Assembly (NCBI GenBank): GCA_020355945.1
Contig: CP070627.1
Coordinates: forward strand, 1,674,223 to 1,681,032
Length of the DNA: 6,810 nt
Source: Candidatus Aminicenantota bacterium
GTDB lineage: Bacteria > Acidobacteriota > Aminicenantia > UBA2199
Direction: 5' to 3'
Position numbers and translations under genes: made by a program. This document shows, piece after piece, positions 1 to 6,808 of the stretch. The notes under the pieces were generated by a model. It was not told the origin of the DNA, ran no database searches, and was given only the letters and a program-made list of their open reading frames with translations. Each line of letters begins with the position of its first letter. Position 1 is the first letter of the stretch.

Positions 1-9
1 TTTGGAAGT

Positions 10-39
10 CCAGAAACCTTTTCTCGAAAAGGTTTTTGG
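10..39. terminator. Strong hairpin, probable terminator of an upstream unit
   Basis: Arms at 10-22 and 27-39 pair over 13 bp with one G-U pair and a CTCG tetraloop; the inner nine pairs (14-22 with 27-35) are perfect. The 3' arm ends in a run of five T before GG, so on the plus strand it could act as an intrinsic terminator for a gene left of the window. It is nearly symmetric, so direction cannot be decided. It adjoins a copy of a motif that recurs at the right edge (37-51). Confidence 0.5.
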
Positions 40-51
40 CTGCCGGAGGCA
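37..51 (-). repeat. Dispersed intergenic motif, copy 1
   Basis: On the minus strand this reads TGCCTCCGGCAGCCA. A second copy in opposite orientation, TGCCTTCGGCGACCA, lies at 6709-6723, with 12 of 15 positions identical. Both are intergenic and both adjoin hairpin or repeat DNA. The GCCTyCGGC core can form a small hairpin. This looks like part of a genome-wide intergenic repeat, but two copies in one window are thin evidence. Confidence 0.4.
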
Positions 52-155
52 AAAGTTGGCGGTGGATTTAGGGCACAGCAGGGGGTTTAATTTAACGAAC
101 TTTTATGATATCCTTTTCTCTACCTGGATTCAAAAGGAATATTCTAAGGTAAAAA

Positions 156-1568
156 ATGAATTCATCGAAAGAACATAAACAACCCGGTTTTTTATTAAGT
201 CTAATTCCCCTTATCACCATGGCTTTGTTCCTGGGAATCGGTTACGGCATATTTAAAATGAAAGCCGAAGTCCTGCTCATTGGTTCGGCTGCGGTTGCCG
301 GTGTTTTGGCTTTTTTCCTGGGATACACCTGGAAAGAATTGGAACAAGGCATCGTAGAATCCATTTCCCGCGGCATGCCTGCCATGCTCATTGTGATTTG
401 TGTGGGGTTATTGATCGGTTCATGGATTGCTTCCGGCACGATTCCCATGCTTATTTTTTATGGATTAAAAATCATCTCCCCTGGCTATTTCCTGTTAACC
501 GCCTGTCTGGTTTGCAGTATCGTATCGGTGTTTACAGGAACGTCCTGGGGCACGGTGGGTACCATTGGTATTGCTTTTATAGGGATTGCCCAGGGTCTGG
601 GAATGCCTGTAGGACCTGCTGCCGGCGCTATTGTGGCGGGTGCTTATTTTGGCGATAAAATATCTCCCTTTTCCGATACCACCAACCTGGCCCCCATCGC
701 TGCCAAAAGTAATCTGTTCGATCATATTCGCCACCTGTTATGGACCACTACCCCGGCATGGCTGATCGGCTTGTTGATTTATTTTCTCGTGGGCTTGAAA
801 TTCCAGGGCAAAGCGCTTCCCCGGGAACAGTTAGAAGTGATTACCACCGGTATCCAGGCCAACTTTAAATTTAATATTCTCTTACTCTTGCCGTTGGTTA
901 TTGTTCTTTACTTTGCCGTTTGCAAATTGCCCACGATTCCCGGGATGATCGCTTCCACGTTAACGGCAGCGGTATTGGCAGTCATTTTCCAGGGCCAGCC
1001 GCTGCCGGAAGTAGCAAAAGCAATGACCAGCGGATATGTATCCAACACCGGTGTTCAACAACTTGATGAGCTCCTGTCGCGGGGTGGGATGATGAATATG
1101 ATGGGGGTCACCTTGATTGCTTTTTGTGCCTTTAGTTTTGCCGGTATCATGCAAAAAACCGGCATGTTAAACGTCATCCTGGAGCATATGCTGCGCTTGA
1201 TCAAACGGACCGGGACATTGGTCTTGAGTACGTCATTAAGCGGTGTTACTGTGGCATTGATCACAGGGAGTTCGTTTCTTTCCATATTAATACCCGGGGA
1301 ACTGTTTGCTCCGGCATATCGCCAGAGAGGATTGGCAGCGAAAAATCTCTCCCGTACCACTGAGGATTCAGGCACGGTGGTAATGCCTTTGATTCCCTGG
1401 AGTATGGCAGGGGTTTATATGGCCGGGACCCTGGGAGTGCCAACACTCGAATATGCCCCCTGGGCTTTTATGTGCTACCTGGGAATCGGATTTGCACTGC
1501 TTTATGGGTTCACCGGTATCGGCATTGCACCAAAAATCCGGGATGACGAAACCCTGCCGGGAAGCTAG
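156..1568 (+). CDS. nhaC: NhaC family Na+/H+ antiporter
   Basis: This 470-residue, very hydrophobic inner-membrane protein is a secondary antiporter of the NhaC family, which exchanges sodium for protons; the paralogue MleN exchanges malate/H+ for lactate/Na+, so the exact substrate is not settled. Family signatures are clear: GTSWGTVGT at 128-136, AGAYFGDKISPFSDTTNLAP at 161-180, TGSSFLSILIPGE at 370-382, and SRTTEDSGTVVMPLIPWS at 399-416. Length is normal for the family (about 450-480), so it is complete. Roughly 11-12 membrane segments are visible. The start follows AAGG at 146-149 with a 6-nt spacing. A TATGAT at 104-109 could be a -10 box, but I find no convincing -35 box. The gene is monocistronic here: the next gene is convergent and starts its stop codon 49 bp downstream. 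No clear terminator follows. Confidence 0.93.
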   Translation: MNSSKEHKQPGFLLSLIPLITMALFLGIGYGIFKMKAEVLLIGSAAVAGVLAFFLGYTWKELEQGIVESISRGMPAMLIVICVGLLIGSWIASGTIPMLIFYGLKIISPGYFLLTACLVCSIVSVFTGTSWGTVGTIGIAFIGIAQGLGMPVGPAAGAIVAGAYFGDKISPFSDTTNLAPIAAKSNLFDHIRHLLWTTTPAWLIGLLIYFLVGLKFQGKALPREQLEVITTGIQANFKFNILLLLPLVIVLYFAVCKLPTIPGMIASTLTAAVLAVIFQGQPLPEVAKAMTSGYVSNTGVQQLDELLSRGGMMNMMGVTLIAFCAFSFAGIMQKTGMLNVILEHMLRLIKRTGTLVLSTSLSGVTVALITGSSFLSILIPGELFAPAYRQRGLAAKNLSRTTEDSGTVVMPLIPWSMAGVYMAGTLGVPTLEYAPWAFMCYLGIGFALLYGFTGIGIAPKIRDDETLPGS

Positions 1569-1617
1569 ACACCTATCTGAGAAGATTTCAAGTATTTGCC
1601 TGAATCCCCATAAAAAT

Positions 1618-1809
1618 TTAACTTTGGTCCTGGATAAATTTCCTGATGGAACGATCATAGGTACGTTCGGCTGCTGCTGAGAAATAACAGGCAGGCAATT
1701 CATTACTCCGCCGGTGATAGGCAATGCATTCACAGCAAATCCCCTTCCGGGAACAGGGGTCATACGTACAATTACATCTCTGTAGATTTGTTGTTTCTTT
1801 ACATTCCAT
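1618..1809 (-). CDS. DUF6485-like small cysteine-rich protein
   Basis: A 63-residue protein with eight cysteines (3, 12, 14, 19, 25, 26, 28, 41) and almost no hydrophobic stretch, so it is probably cytoplasmic. From memory it matches the DUF6485 family: MECK start, [19 protein letters not shown] core (11-29), YH at 31-32, ELPACYF (37-43) and YDRS (51-54). The function of that family is unknown. The cysteine pattern suggests a bound metal ion or iron-sulfur cluster, which is inference. It is supported as a real gene by an AGGAG ribosome site (1817-1821) 7 nt before the ATG, a good promoter at 1840-1868 and a palindromic operator over it. It is convergent with nhaC and has its own promoter 90 bp after the transporter gene, so it may be regulated separately. 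Confidence 0.85.
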   Translation of the reverse strand: MECKETTNLQRCNCTYDPCSRKGICCECIAYHRRSNELPACYFSAAAERTYDRSIRKFIQDQS

Positions 1810-1838
1810 AGTCCAACTCCTGGTTATTTGTGATACTC

Positions 1839-1865
1839 CATTTTACACAAACTTTTTGTAAAATG
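1839..1865. promoter_or_regulatory. 27-bp palindrome, candidate operator for the DUF6485 gene
   Basis: Arms CATTTTACA (1839-1847) and TGTAAAATG (1857-1865) are perfect inverted repeats of 9 bp. The 9-bp centre continues the symmetry (AAA c TTT at 1849-1855), so only the pair 1848/1856 is mismatched around the centre at 1852. The element covers the predicted -10 box, the whole spacer and half of the -35 box of the minus-strand promoter, the classic place for a repressor. It has no T-run after it on the minus strand, so it is not a normal terminator of the upstream transporter. It does not match an operator I know with confidence. Confidence 0.6.
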
Positions 1866-1868
1866 CAA
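1840..1868 (-). promoter_or_regulatory. Predicted sigma-70 promoter of the DUF6485 gene
   Basis: On the minus strand TTGCAT (1863-1868) is followed after 17 nt by TAAAAT (1840-1845), five of six matches to the -10 consensus. Transcription would start near 1833, giving a leader of about 24 nt that contains the AGGAG ribosome site. The promoter is embedded in the palindrome at 1839-1865. Confidence 0.6.
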
Positions 1869-1898
1869 TGTCTATAATCCAGTGATACCAATTCTAAT

Positions 1899-2780
1899 TC
1901 AGAAATTAGCTGGTTTGATTTTGAGTCGGGAGATGAAATAGGAACCGGTAAGAATGATGACACCCCCGATGATCTGGTAGACGTTCAACATCTCGGCCAG
2001 GAGGAAGTATCCCAGCACAGCGGTTAATACCGGCACCAGCAGCGCGAACATCCCGGTATTGGATGCCTGCTCGATCTGCAGTGCTTTGTAAAAGAGTATA
2101 ATACTGCTGCTAAAGGTGATACCGTTGGCCAGTACCAACAGCAATACCGGGAAGTTGGGAATGGTGGAAAATCCATGGGGCGCAAAAACCGGGATCAGGA
2201 GCCCCAAAAAAATCATACCTACAAAAGAGCGGCCAAAGGCGGTTTGAATCACGGTCAGGCTCTCTAACACTTTTTTTCCATATACTTGCATCGAACCGAT
2301 CAAGAATGCCAATCCAAAAATAATAATATCTCCAAATTGAGGCATGAGTTGTTTACCTCCGGTGGTGACCAGGTAGACCCCGATAATCATCATGAGCGCT
2401 ACAGCGTAAAACCGTTTAGGGGCTTTTTCTTTGAGCAAAAAATAAGCAAAAATCACCACTGCTACTGAAGACAATGACATGATAAAGGCCGCATTGGTGG
2501 CAGTAGTATAAGAGAGACCCCATAACTTCAAAAGAATACCGCAGCCTGAAAAACAAACCCCTAATACAAGAAAATGCCGGATATTTTTCTTGACAAGAGT
2601 GACAGGATGATGCTTTTTTGCCAACAAAAGCATGCTAATCAACACAAACCCCATGCTGATACGAAGGAAAGCAAATACAAACCGATCTACTCCCTGGTTC
2701 AGTACCATTTTTTGGAGAATATGGCCCATGGCAAGCATGACAGCAAAAATACCCAGGTAAATCACACTGCGAGTTTTCAT
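1899..2780 (-). CDS. DMT superfamily transporter with two EamA domains
   Basis: This 293-residue inner-membrane protein has the ten-segment, two-repeat layout of drug/metabolite transporters. The first EamA repeat spans about 5-140 and the second about 150-285. Each repeat ends in the usual pattern: TTATNAAFIMSLSSVAVVIF then LLKEK (92-119), and QASNTGMFALLVPVLTAVLG then LLAE (238-263). The substrate cannot be read from sequence; relatives export amino acids, nucleotides or other metabolites. Length is typical and the gene is intact. The ATG at 2780 has only a weak, A-rich ribosome site (AGAAAAG), yet no better in-frame start is seen and the near-consensus promoter at 2835-2862 fits it. A 6-bp hairpin (1894-1909) overlaps the stop codon but has no T-run. 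Confidence 0.9.
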   Translation of the reverse strand: MKTRSVIYLGIFAVMLAMGHILQKMVLNQGVDRFVFAFLRISMGFVLISMLLLAKKHHPVTLVKKNIRHFLVLGVCFSGCGILLKLWGLSYTTATNAAFIMSLSSVAVVIFAYFLLKEKAPKRFYAVALMMIIGVYLVTTGGKQLMPQFGDIIIFGLAFLIGSMQVYGKKVLESLTVIQTAFGRSFVGMIFLGLLIPVFAPHGFSTIPNFPVLLLVLANGITFSSSIILFYKALQIEQASNTGMFALLVPVLTAVLGYFLLAEMLNVYQIIGGVIILTGSYFISRLKIKPANF

Positions 2781-2834
2781 ATTTTTCGCTTTTCTGTCTT
2801 CTTTGATTCTTAATTTTTTTACTGATTAGTTTTC

Positions 2835-2862
2835 ATTCTACCTTATTTCCCGGATTTGTCAA
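2835..2862 (-). promoter_or_regulatory. Near-consensus sigma-70 promoter of the DMT transporter
   Basis: A perfect TTGACA (2857-2862 read on the minus strand) is followed after 16 nt by TAGAAT (2835-2840), five of six matches. Predicted transcription start is near 2828, giving a leader of about 48 nt to the ATG at 2780. No dyad is evident over it, so expression may be constitutive. Confidence 0.7.
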
Positions 2863-2901
2863 TGCGGAAGATTGATTTGCAGTGGTTGCTTCTTCTGGTA
2901 A

Positions 2902-2930
2902 AGCTCTCCCGTCCAGGTTAACGGGAGGCT
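2902..2930 (-). terminator. Hairpin downstream of the tRNA pair, possible terminator
   Basis: Arms CTCCCGT (2906-2912) and ACGGGAG (2921-2927) pair perfectly over 7 bp with an 8-nt loop. Past a single bulged T at 2905, AGC/GCT adds three more pairs. On the minus strand it follows tRNA-Glu by about 35 nt, where a terminator is expected, but only CTTT follows the stem, so termination would be weak or factor-assisted. Confidence 0.4.
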
Positions 2931-2965
2931 TTGGAGCCTTTGATGGAGGGGAGGAAGGGGGAATC

Positions 2966-3037
2966 TAGCCCGTAGGAGAGTCGAACTCCTCTTATAGGGT
3001 TGAAAACCCTATGTCCTAACCGATAGACGAACGGGCC
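2966..3037 (-). tRNA. tRNA-Glu (anticodon UUC)
   Basis: The minus strand folds into a full cloverleaf of 72 nt: acceptor GGCCCGT with ACGGGCT (1-72 is a G-U pair), D stem GTCT/GGAC, anticodon stem TAGGG/CCCTA with loop TTTTCAA, a 4-nt variable loop, T stem AGGAG/CTCCT with loop TTCGACT, and discriminator A. The anticodon TTC (3002-3004) reads GAA and GAG. CCA is not encoded, so it must be added by tRNA nucleotidyltransferase. It lies 7 nt downstream of tRNA-Lys and is probably cotranscribed with it. Confidence 0.96.
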
Positions 3038-3044
3038 GAATTCT

Positions 3045-3117
3045 TGAGACGTGCTGGACTCGAACCAGCGACTCCCGCCTTAAAAGGGCGGTGCTCTACC
3101 ACCTGAGCTAACGTCCC
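3045..3117 (-). tRNA. tRNA-Lys (anticodon UUU)
   Basis: A 73-nt cloverleaf on the minus strand: acceptor GGGACGT with ACGTCTC (one G-U pair), D stem GCTC/GAGC with loop AGGTGGTA, anticodon stem CCGCC/GGCGG with loop CTTTTAA, variable loop GAGTC, T stem GCTGG/CCAGC with loop TTCGAGT, and discriminator A. Anticodon TTT (3082-3084) reads lysine codons. CCA is not encoded. It is the promoter-proximal gene of the pair. Confidence 0.96.
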
Positions 3118-3121
3118 TTAA

Positions 3122-3142
3122 TAACGAGTTCCCGGCTCGTTA
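3122..3142. other. Hairpin in the tRNA leader
   Basis: TAACGAG (3122-3128) and CTCGTTA (3136-3142) form a perfect 7-bp stem with a 7-nt loop. It lies in the predicted 5' leader of the tRNA-Lys/Glu transcript, 4 nt upstream of the mature tRNA-Lys end. It may assist leader processing or be incidental; it has no T-run for a terminator. Confidence 0.4.
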
Positions 3143-3154
3143 ATCGAGGCTACT

Positions 3155-3183
3155 AATTTAGCATATATTTAACCATCTGTCAA
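3155..3183 (-). promoter_or_regulatory. Predicted sigma-70 promoter of the tRNA-Lys/Glu pair
   Basis: On the minus strand a perfect TTGACA (3178-3183) is followed by a 17-nt spacer and TAAATT (3155-3160), four of six matches, with TGC directly before it as an extended -10 element. Transcription would start near 3148, about 30 nt before tRNA-Lys. No other promoter is visible between the two tRNAs. Confidence 0.65.
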
Positions 3184-3236
3184 TAACATAAAATAAAAAA
3201 ATGAAAACCAATTGAAATTTTTTGTTGTTAAAGGGA

Positions 3237-3258
3237 ACAAGGGGGCTTGCCCCCTTGT
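3237..3258. repeat. Perfect 9-bp inverted repeat with CTTG loop
   Basis: ACAAGGGGG (3237-3245) pairs with CCCCCTTGT (3250-3258) around the tetraloop CTTG. It lies in the divergent spacer between the tRNA promoter and the synthetase promoter, where no transcript is expected to end. No T-run follows on either strand. Its form suggests a dispersed intergenic palindrome rather than a terminator. Confidence 0.6.
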
Positions 3259-3268
3259 CTAATATTCC

Positions 3269-3300
3269 ATTACCCCATTACCCCATTACCCCATTACCCC
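3269..3300. repeat. Four exact tandem copies of ATTACCCC
   Basis: An 8-bp unit repeats four times without error. It sits inside a longer pyrimidine/A-rich tract (3258-3338) in which the plus strand has no G over 81 nt, with further ATTCC and ATTCCAT pieces on both sides. It contains no gene. Such simple intergenic tandem tracts may vary in copy number between strains. Confidence 0.85.
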
Positions 3301-3370
3301 AATCTTCCAAACCCAACATTCCATCATTCCAATCAATTGTGAATTGCCACCGCAGCGAACTAAGTTTTTG

Positions 3371-3385
3371 TTAAAATTATTTTAA
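3371..3385. promoter_or_regulatory. 15-bp AT-only palindrome near the synthetase promoter
   Basis: TTAAAAT and ATTTTAA are perfect inverted arms around a single T at 3378. It overlaps the proposed -35 box (3381-3386). It may be an operator or simply promoter-associated AT-rich DNA; with only A and T, chance is a real possibility. Confidence 0.3.
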
Positions 3386-3409
3386 AAAAAGATCATTTTG
3401 TGGTATTAT
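3381..3409 (+). promoter_or_regulatory. Predicted promoter of the acyl synthetase gene
   Basis: TATTAT (3404-3409) is preceded by TGG, an extended -10 element, and 17 nt upstream lies TTTAAA (3381-3386), four of six -35 matches. Transcription would begin near 3416. That is downstream of the first possible ATG at 3400, which supports translation starting at 3451 instead. Confidence 0.5.
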
Positions 3410-3450
3410 TTATTCTTCAAAAGCAAAATAATTTTACCTGGAGGTTAAGT

Positions 3451-4992
3451 ATGTTACTTCATCATGAGTTTATTAAAACGGCCAAAAAAAATGGGAAAAA
3501 ACTTGCAATTATTGACCGGACCACAGGAACACGGCTTTCCTTTTCAAAAGCGTTAATTGCATCGTTGATATTCACTAAAAAAGTACGGAAGTATAAGGAT
3601 GGATTTATCGGTGTCATGATCCCCAATTCAGCCGGTTCAATGCTTACTATCCTTGGAATCGTCATGGCCGGGAAAGTGCCGGTTATGATCAACTATTCCA
3701 CTAGTGCGGCGGAAAATTGCGAATATGCCCAGGAAAAATGCGGCTTTAAAACCATTATTACTTCGCGGGCACTGTTAGAGAAAATCGGCTGCCGGTTGGT
3801 CCCGGGCATGGTCTTTGTCGAGGATATAAGAGAACGAGTTACCACCAAAGATAAACTGGGGGCGGCTTTAAAATCCCAATTACCCGCTAAATTGTTATCT
3901 CGAAGGATCTACCGGGGAACCCCGGATGATGATGTGGTGATTCTATTTACCAGTGGTAGTGAGAAAGACCCCAAAGCCGTGGAGTTGACGCATCGTAACA
4001 TCGGCTCCAATATTCTCGATATCTATAAAGTGCTGGAATTAAAGGATGAAGATATTGTGTTAGGAAATTTACCGCTGTTTCATGTATTTGGACACAATGC
4101 AAATTTTTGGCTGCCCTTAATCAGGGGCCTCACCGTGGTGCCTTATGCCAATCCACTGGAATACCAGAAAATTGTGGATATTGTCAGGGAAGAGATAGTA
4201 TCAATCCTTGTCGGCACCCCGGTATTTTTCATGGGTTATTTAAGGCGGTCCAAGCCCGGAGATTTTGAAAGTGTCAGGCTCGCAGTCGCAGGTGCAGATA
4301 AAACACCGGATTGGCTCAGGGAAGAATATGCCAAAAAACATAATATCACCCTTTACGAAGGCTATGGCTGTACTGAAACCAGCCCTGTGGTCTCACTGAA
4401 TATGGGAGAAAATAATCGACCCGGAAGCATTGGAAAAGTTTTCCCCAGTGTAAAGGTTAAAATTGCCGATATCCAAACCGGCGAAGAATTACCGCCAGGC
4501 AAGGAAGGCAAAATCCTGGTCAAAGGCGAACTGATAATGAAAGGCTACTTTGATGACCTGGAAGAAACCTCACTCCGAATAAAAGACGGCTGGTATGACA
4601 CCGGTGATATGGGATTGTTCGACGAAGATGGTTTTTTGTGGCACAAGGGGCGGTTAAAACGGTTTGTAAAAATCGGCGGGGAAATGATCTCCCTGGTAAG
4701 AACAGAGTCTGTCCTCACCGATCTACTGCCCCATGATGTGGACTGCTGTGTAGTAGAGGTGCCGGATTTTACCAAGGGCGCTAAAATTGTGGCTACAGTC
4801 ACCAAAGCAGTCGATGAAAAAAACATCCTGGATAAAATGTCCGAACAATTGCCCAATATCGCCTTGCCCAAACAATTTATCCAGATGAAAGAACTTCCCA
4901 AAATGGGCAGTGGAAAAGTGGATTTCCGGAAAGTTACGGAACTGGTTAAAACAAAACTGGCTGCCGCAGATAAAAATAAAGAAAAAAATTAA
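3451..4992 (+). CDS. AMP-binding acyl-CoA/acyl-ACP synthetase, Aas ligase-like
   Basis: A 513-residue cytoplasmic adenylate-forming enzyme that should activate a carboxylic acid, probably a fatty acid, with ATP and pass it to CoA or ACP. Motifs in order: LFTSGSEKDPK (165-175, ATP loop), GYGCTETSP (304-312), WYDTGD (381-386), KGRLKRFVKIGGEMIS (399-414) and LPKMGSGKVD with the catalytic lysine K489. The SGSE loop, VMINYS and KRFVKIGGEMIS stretches resemble the ligase half of Aas (acyl-ACP synthetase/lysophospholipid acyltransferase) more than FadD, but the acyltransferase half is absent. The canonical PKG is PKA here (A176). The start at 3451 is chosen for GGAGG (3440-3444) with 6-nt spacing; an in-frame ATG at 3400 would add 17 unlikely residues. 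An AraC-like gene follows after 130 bp. The acyl chain length and acceptor are not readable. Confidence 0.88.
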   Translation: MLLHHEFIKTAKKNGKKLAIIDRTTGTRLSFSKALIASLIFTKKVRKYKDGFIGVMIPNSAGSMLTILGIVMAGKVPVMINYSTSAAENCEYAQEKCGFKTIITSRALLEKIGCRLVPGMVFVEDIRERVTTKDKLGAALKSQLPAKLLSRRIYRGTPDDDVVILFTSGSEKDPKAVELTHRNIGSNILDIYKVLELKDEDIVLGNLPLFHVFGHNANFWLPLIRGLTVVPYANPLEYQKIVDIVREEIVSILVGTPVFFMGYLRRSKPGDFESVRLAVAGADKTPDWLREEYAKKHNITLYEGYGCTETSPVVSLNMGENNRPGSIGKVFPSVKVKIADIQTGEELPPGKEGKILVKGELIMKGYFDDLEETSLRIKDGWYDTGDMGLFDEDGFLWHKGRLKRFVKIGGEMISLVRTESVLTDLLPHDVDCCVVEVPDFTKGAKIVATVTKAVDEKNILDKMSEQLPNIALPKQFIQMKELPKMGSGKVDFRKVTELVKTKLAAADKNKEKN

Positions 4993-5002
4993 ACTTTAAG
5001 AC

Positions 5003-5031
5003 TTGACATTTCTTTTTTAATCCAGTAACCT
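5003..5031 (+). promoter_or_regulatory. Possible promoter of the AraC-like gene
   Basis: A perfect TTGACA (5003-5008) with a 17-nt spacer leads to TAACCT (5026-5031), which keeps the key T, A and final T of the -10 box but only three of six positions. It would give a leader of about 85 nt. The -35 box begins 11 nt after the synthetase stop codon, so the regulator may be expressed both alone and by readthrough; no strong terminator separates them. Confidence 0.4.
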
Positions 5032-5122
5032 TAAGTAGATGTATGAAAATACAACACAGACAATCGTATACCTGAGAAATGACTGAAAAGGCAATAAAAA
5101 AAATGAAGAGGAAATATAAGAA

Positions 5123-5467
5123 ATGAAACATGAAAAACTGACAGAAGAGGTAATCATATACATCCTGACACGCGATGTGCAAGACCTCTCTCAATTGACC
5201 CGCTATAAAATCGCTGAAAAATTTAATGTCAATGAAAATTACCTGTCCAAACGATTTAAAAAAGATACCAGGTTATCACTGTTTGACTATATTGAACGAG
5301 CACAGGTTAATATGGCGGCAGAGCTGTTAAGAGAGAGAAAAGACCTCAGTGTAGCGGATGTCCAAAGAATGGTAGGGGTTGAAAAAACACAGCATTTTTA
5401 TAAAAAATTTAAAAAAATATGGAACATCAGTCCTACCAAGTACCGGGACCTATTTAAAGATAAATAA
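5123..5467 (+). CDS. Stand-alone AraC-type HTH domain protein
   Basis: A 114-residue predicted DNA-binding protein that consists almost only of the AraC/XylS double helix-turn-helix domain. The first helix-turn-helix is near 25-47 (TRYKIAEKFNVNENYLSKRFKK), the linker helix has FDYIERAQVNMAAELL (54-69), and the second is near 76-108, ending in FYKKFKKIWNISPTKYR (92-108), the family signature. The usual GF-D-S-YF pattern is altered to GVEKTQHFY. AraC regulators usually run about 250-300 residues with a sensory N-terminal domain; here only about 20 residues precede the DNA-binding part, so no ligand domain is present. GAGG (5108-5111) is 11 nt before the ATG, a long spacing. Adjacency suggests it may regulate the synthetase, but this is inference. 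Confidence 0.85.
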   Translation: MKHEKLTEEVIIYILTRDVQDLSQLTRYKIAEKFNVNENYLSKRFKKDTRLSLFDYIERAQVNMAAELLRERKDLSVADVQRMVGVEKTQHFYKKFKKIWNISPTKYRDLFKDK

Positions 5468-5478
5468 CATTACCCCTG

Positions 5479-5526
5479 CCCACCAACAATTCGGCATTTA
5501 ACCATCGTATAGTGGGTGGACTTTTT
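5479..5526 (+). terminator. Imperfect terminator after the AraC-like gene
   Basis: CCACC (5480-5484) can pair with GGTGG (5515-5519), or CCCAC (5479-5483) with GTGGG (5512-5516), followed by AC and a run of six T (5522-5527). The intervening loop is about 30 nt, so the stem is weak, but the T-run and the position between convergent genes fit a terminator. Confidence 0.35.
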
Positions 5527-6630
5527 TCAAAATCGAAGCGGGATTCTCTGGGCATGAACGTTAGTCAAGCCAGCTTCTTTTGCCCATTTTAAGGCTTCAT
5601 TATATTCCTCCCTGGTAATTCTCCGGGCAATTTTCGGGTAGTCAAGGGCTTTATAAACAGGTGTGTACTGGGACATCACATTGATATAGGTATCTTTAGG
5701 AAGATTCTTCCCTATCCATGCAAATACATATTTTGAACCGCTGACCCGGTTAGGCAGTACCAGGTGACGGATCATCAGGCCCCTGTACATGAGACCATCT
5801 TTGGCAGGTTTAGCAGTACCTACCTGACGCTGCATCTCCAGGTGCGCTTTTTTAGTCAATCCCGGGTAAGTATCTGCCCCGGATGAATACTTATCCGCCA
5901 TTTTACTTTCCGCATATTTGAAGTCCGGGAGATAGATATCCACAATGCCGTCGAGTTTTTTCAATACTTCCAGGCGTTCCCAACCGCTGGTATTGTACAC
6001 CAGGGGGAGTCTCAATCCCTGGCTTGCCGCTGCATCTACTGCCATAAGAATATGAGGCGAATAATGGGTAGGGGTAACAAAATTGATGTTGTGACACCCC
6101 CTTTTTTGCAGCTTGATCATCATCCCGGCAAAACTGTTAATACTCTCCACTTGCCCGATACCCTTGTGGTTAATTTCCCAGTTGATACAATATGCGCACC
6201 TAAGATTACAGTTGGTTAAAAATATAGTCCCGGAACCACCGGTTCCCACCAACGGTGTTTCTTCACCATAATGGGGATGAAATGAGGAAATCTCCAATTT
6301 CGCCGAGGCCTGACAGAATCCCTCATCTCCCTTAAGCCGATTGGCACCGCACTCTCTGGGACAAAGCCGGCACTCCGCCATCATATCCCATAATTCCTTT
6401 GCCCTCTTTTTTAATTCACCACTGCGATGCAATTTTAAATAAGGCGGCTCGAAATTGGGATCGATTCGCGCTGATTTCTGAATCTTAAGTATCTTTTCCC
6501 TCTTGTTCCGGTCTTCCTCCAGTCCCGACAAAAACGACGGGACCAGTAAAGCACCTACACCGGATACAGCCAGGTAAACACCCGATTTAATAAAATCCCT
6601 TCGTGTTGTTGTTCTTGTTTCTTTCGCCAT
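5527..6630 (-). CDS. PflX-like radical SAM protein (COG1313) with Tat-like leader
   Basis: A 367-residue radical SAM protein related to pyruvate formate-lyase activating enzymes (COG1313/PflX type, function unproven). The radical SAM cluster motif is CNLRCAYC with C141, C145 and C148. Before it lies the subfamily's other cysteine set, CRLCPREC...C (C87, C90, C94, C106), likely a second metal or iron-sulfur site. The N-terminus has TRRDFIK (9-15), a twin-arginine motif, followed by a hydrophobic segment (about 17-37); no clear cleavage site is seen, so it could be exported or anchored. That is odd, because radical SAM chemistry normally needs cytoplasmic reductant. The ATG has a weak AGAGAAG ribosome site. 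It is convergent with the AraC-like gene, 59 bp between stop codons, and appears monocistronic within the window. Confidence 0.88.
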   Translation of the reverse strand: MAKETRTTTRRDFIKSGVYLAVSGVGALLVPSFLSGLEEDRNKREKILKIQKSARIDPNFEPPYLKLHRSGELKKRAKELWDMMAECRLCPRECGANRLKGDEGFCQASAKLEISSFHPHYGEETPLVGTGGSGTIFLTNCNLRCAYCINWEINHKGIGQVESINSFAGMMIKLQKRGCHNINFVTPTHYSPHILMAVDAAASQGLRLPLVYNTSGWERLEVLKKLDGIVDIYLPDFKYAESKMADKYSSGADTYPGLTKKAHLEMQRQVGTAKPAKDGLMYRGLMIRHLVLPNRVSGSKYVFAWIGKNLPKDTYINVMSQYTPVYKALDYPKIARRITREEYNEALKWAKEAGLTNVHAQRIPLRF

Positions 6631-6665
6631 TTTTTCTTCTCTTTAAATTTTCTTTCATATCCTTT

Positions 6666-6693
6666 TATATAACATCTTTTTTGAAAATTTCTA
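6666..6693 (-). promoter_or_regulatory. Weak candidate promoter of the radical SAM gene
   Basis: On the minus strand TAGAAA (6688-6693) is followed after 16 nt by TATATA (6666-6671). The region is very AT-rich, so other registers are possible. It would start transcription about 30 nt before the ATG. Confidence 0.3.
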
Positions 6694-6708
6694 CTTTTAA
6701 TTATTTTT

Positions 6709-6723
6709 TGCCTTCGGCGACCA
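6709..6723 (+). repeat. Dispersed intergenic motif, copy 2
   Basis: TGCCTTCGGCGACCA, the inverted counterpart of the motif at 37-51 (12 of 15 identical). It is immediately followed by GGGGGC and the GCGCATG tandem. Confidence 0.4.
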
Positions 6724-6731
6724 GGGGGCGA

Positions 6732-6766
6732 GAGCATTGCGCATGGCGCATGGCGCATAGCGTATG
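6732..6766. repeat. GCGCATG-type 7-bp tandem repeat
   Basis: Units from 6739 are GCGCATG, GCGCATG, GCGCATA and GCGTATG; a degenerate unit GAGCATT precedes them at 6732-6738. The tract is intergenic and lies upstream of the radical SAM gene. Any reading frame through it is low complexity and not a gene. Confidence 0.75.
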
Positions 6767-6767
6767 G

Positions 6768-6788
6768 GGCAAAGCACTTTGCCATTTT
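6768..6788. terminator. Small hairpin with T-run, possible terminator
   Basis: GGCAAA (6768-6773) pairs with TTTGCC (6778-6783) around GCAC, and ATTTT follows on the plus strand. No plus-strand gene ends just before it, so it may be part of the repeat region instead of a working terminator. Confidence 0.3.
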
Positions 6789-6793
6789 AGGCT

Positions 6794-6808
6794 CCCCTCG
6801 CCGAGGGG
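6794..6808. repeat. CCCCTCG/CGAGGGG inverted repeat at the window edge
   Basis: CCCCTCG and CGAGGGG are perfect inverted arms around a single C at 6801; as RNA this would be a 6-bp GC-rich stem with a GCC loop. The element may continue beyond the window. Confidence 0.45.
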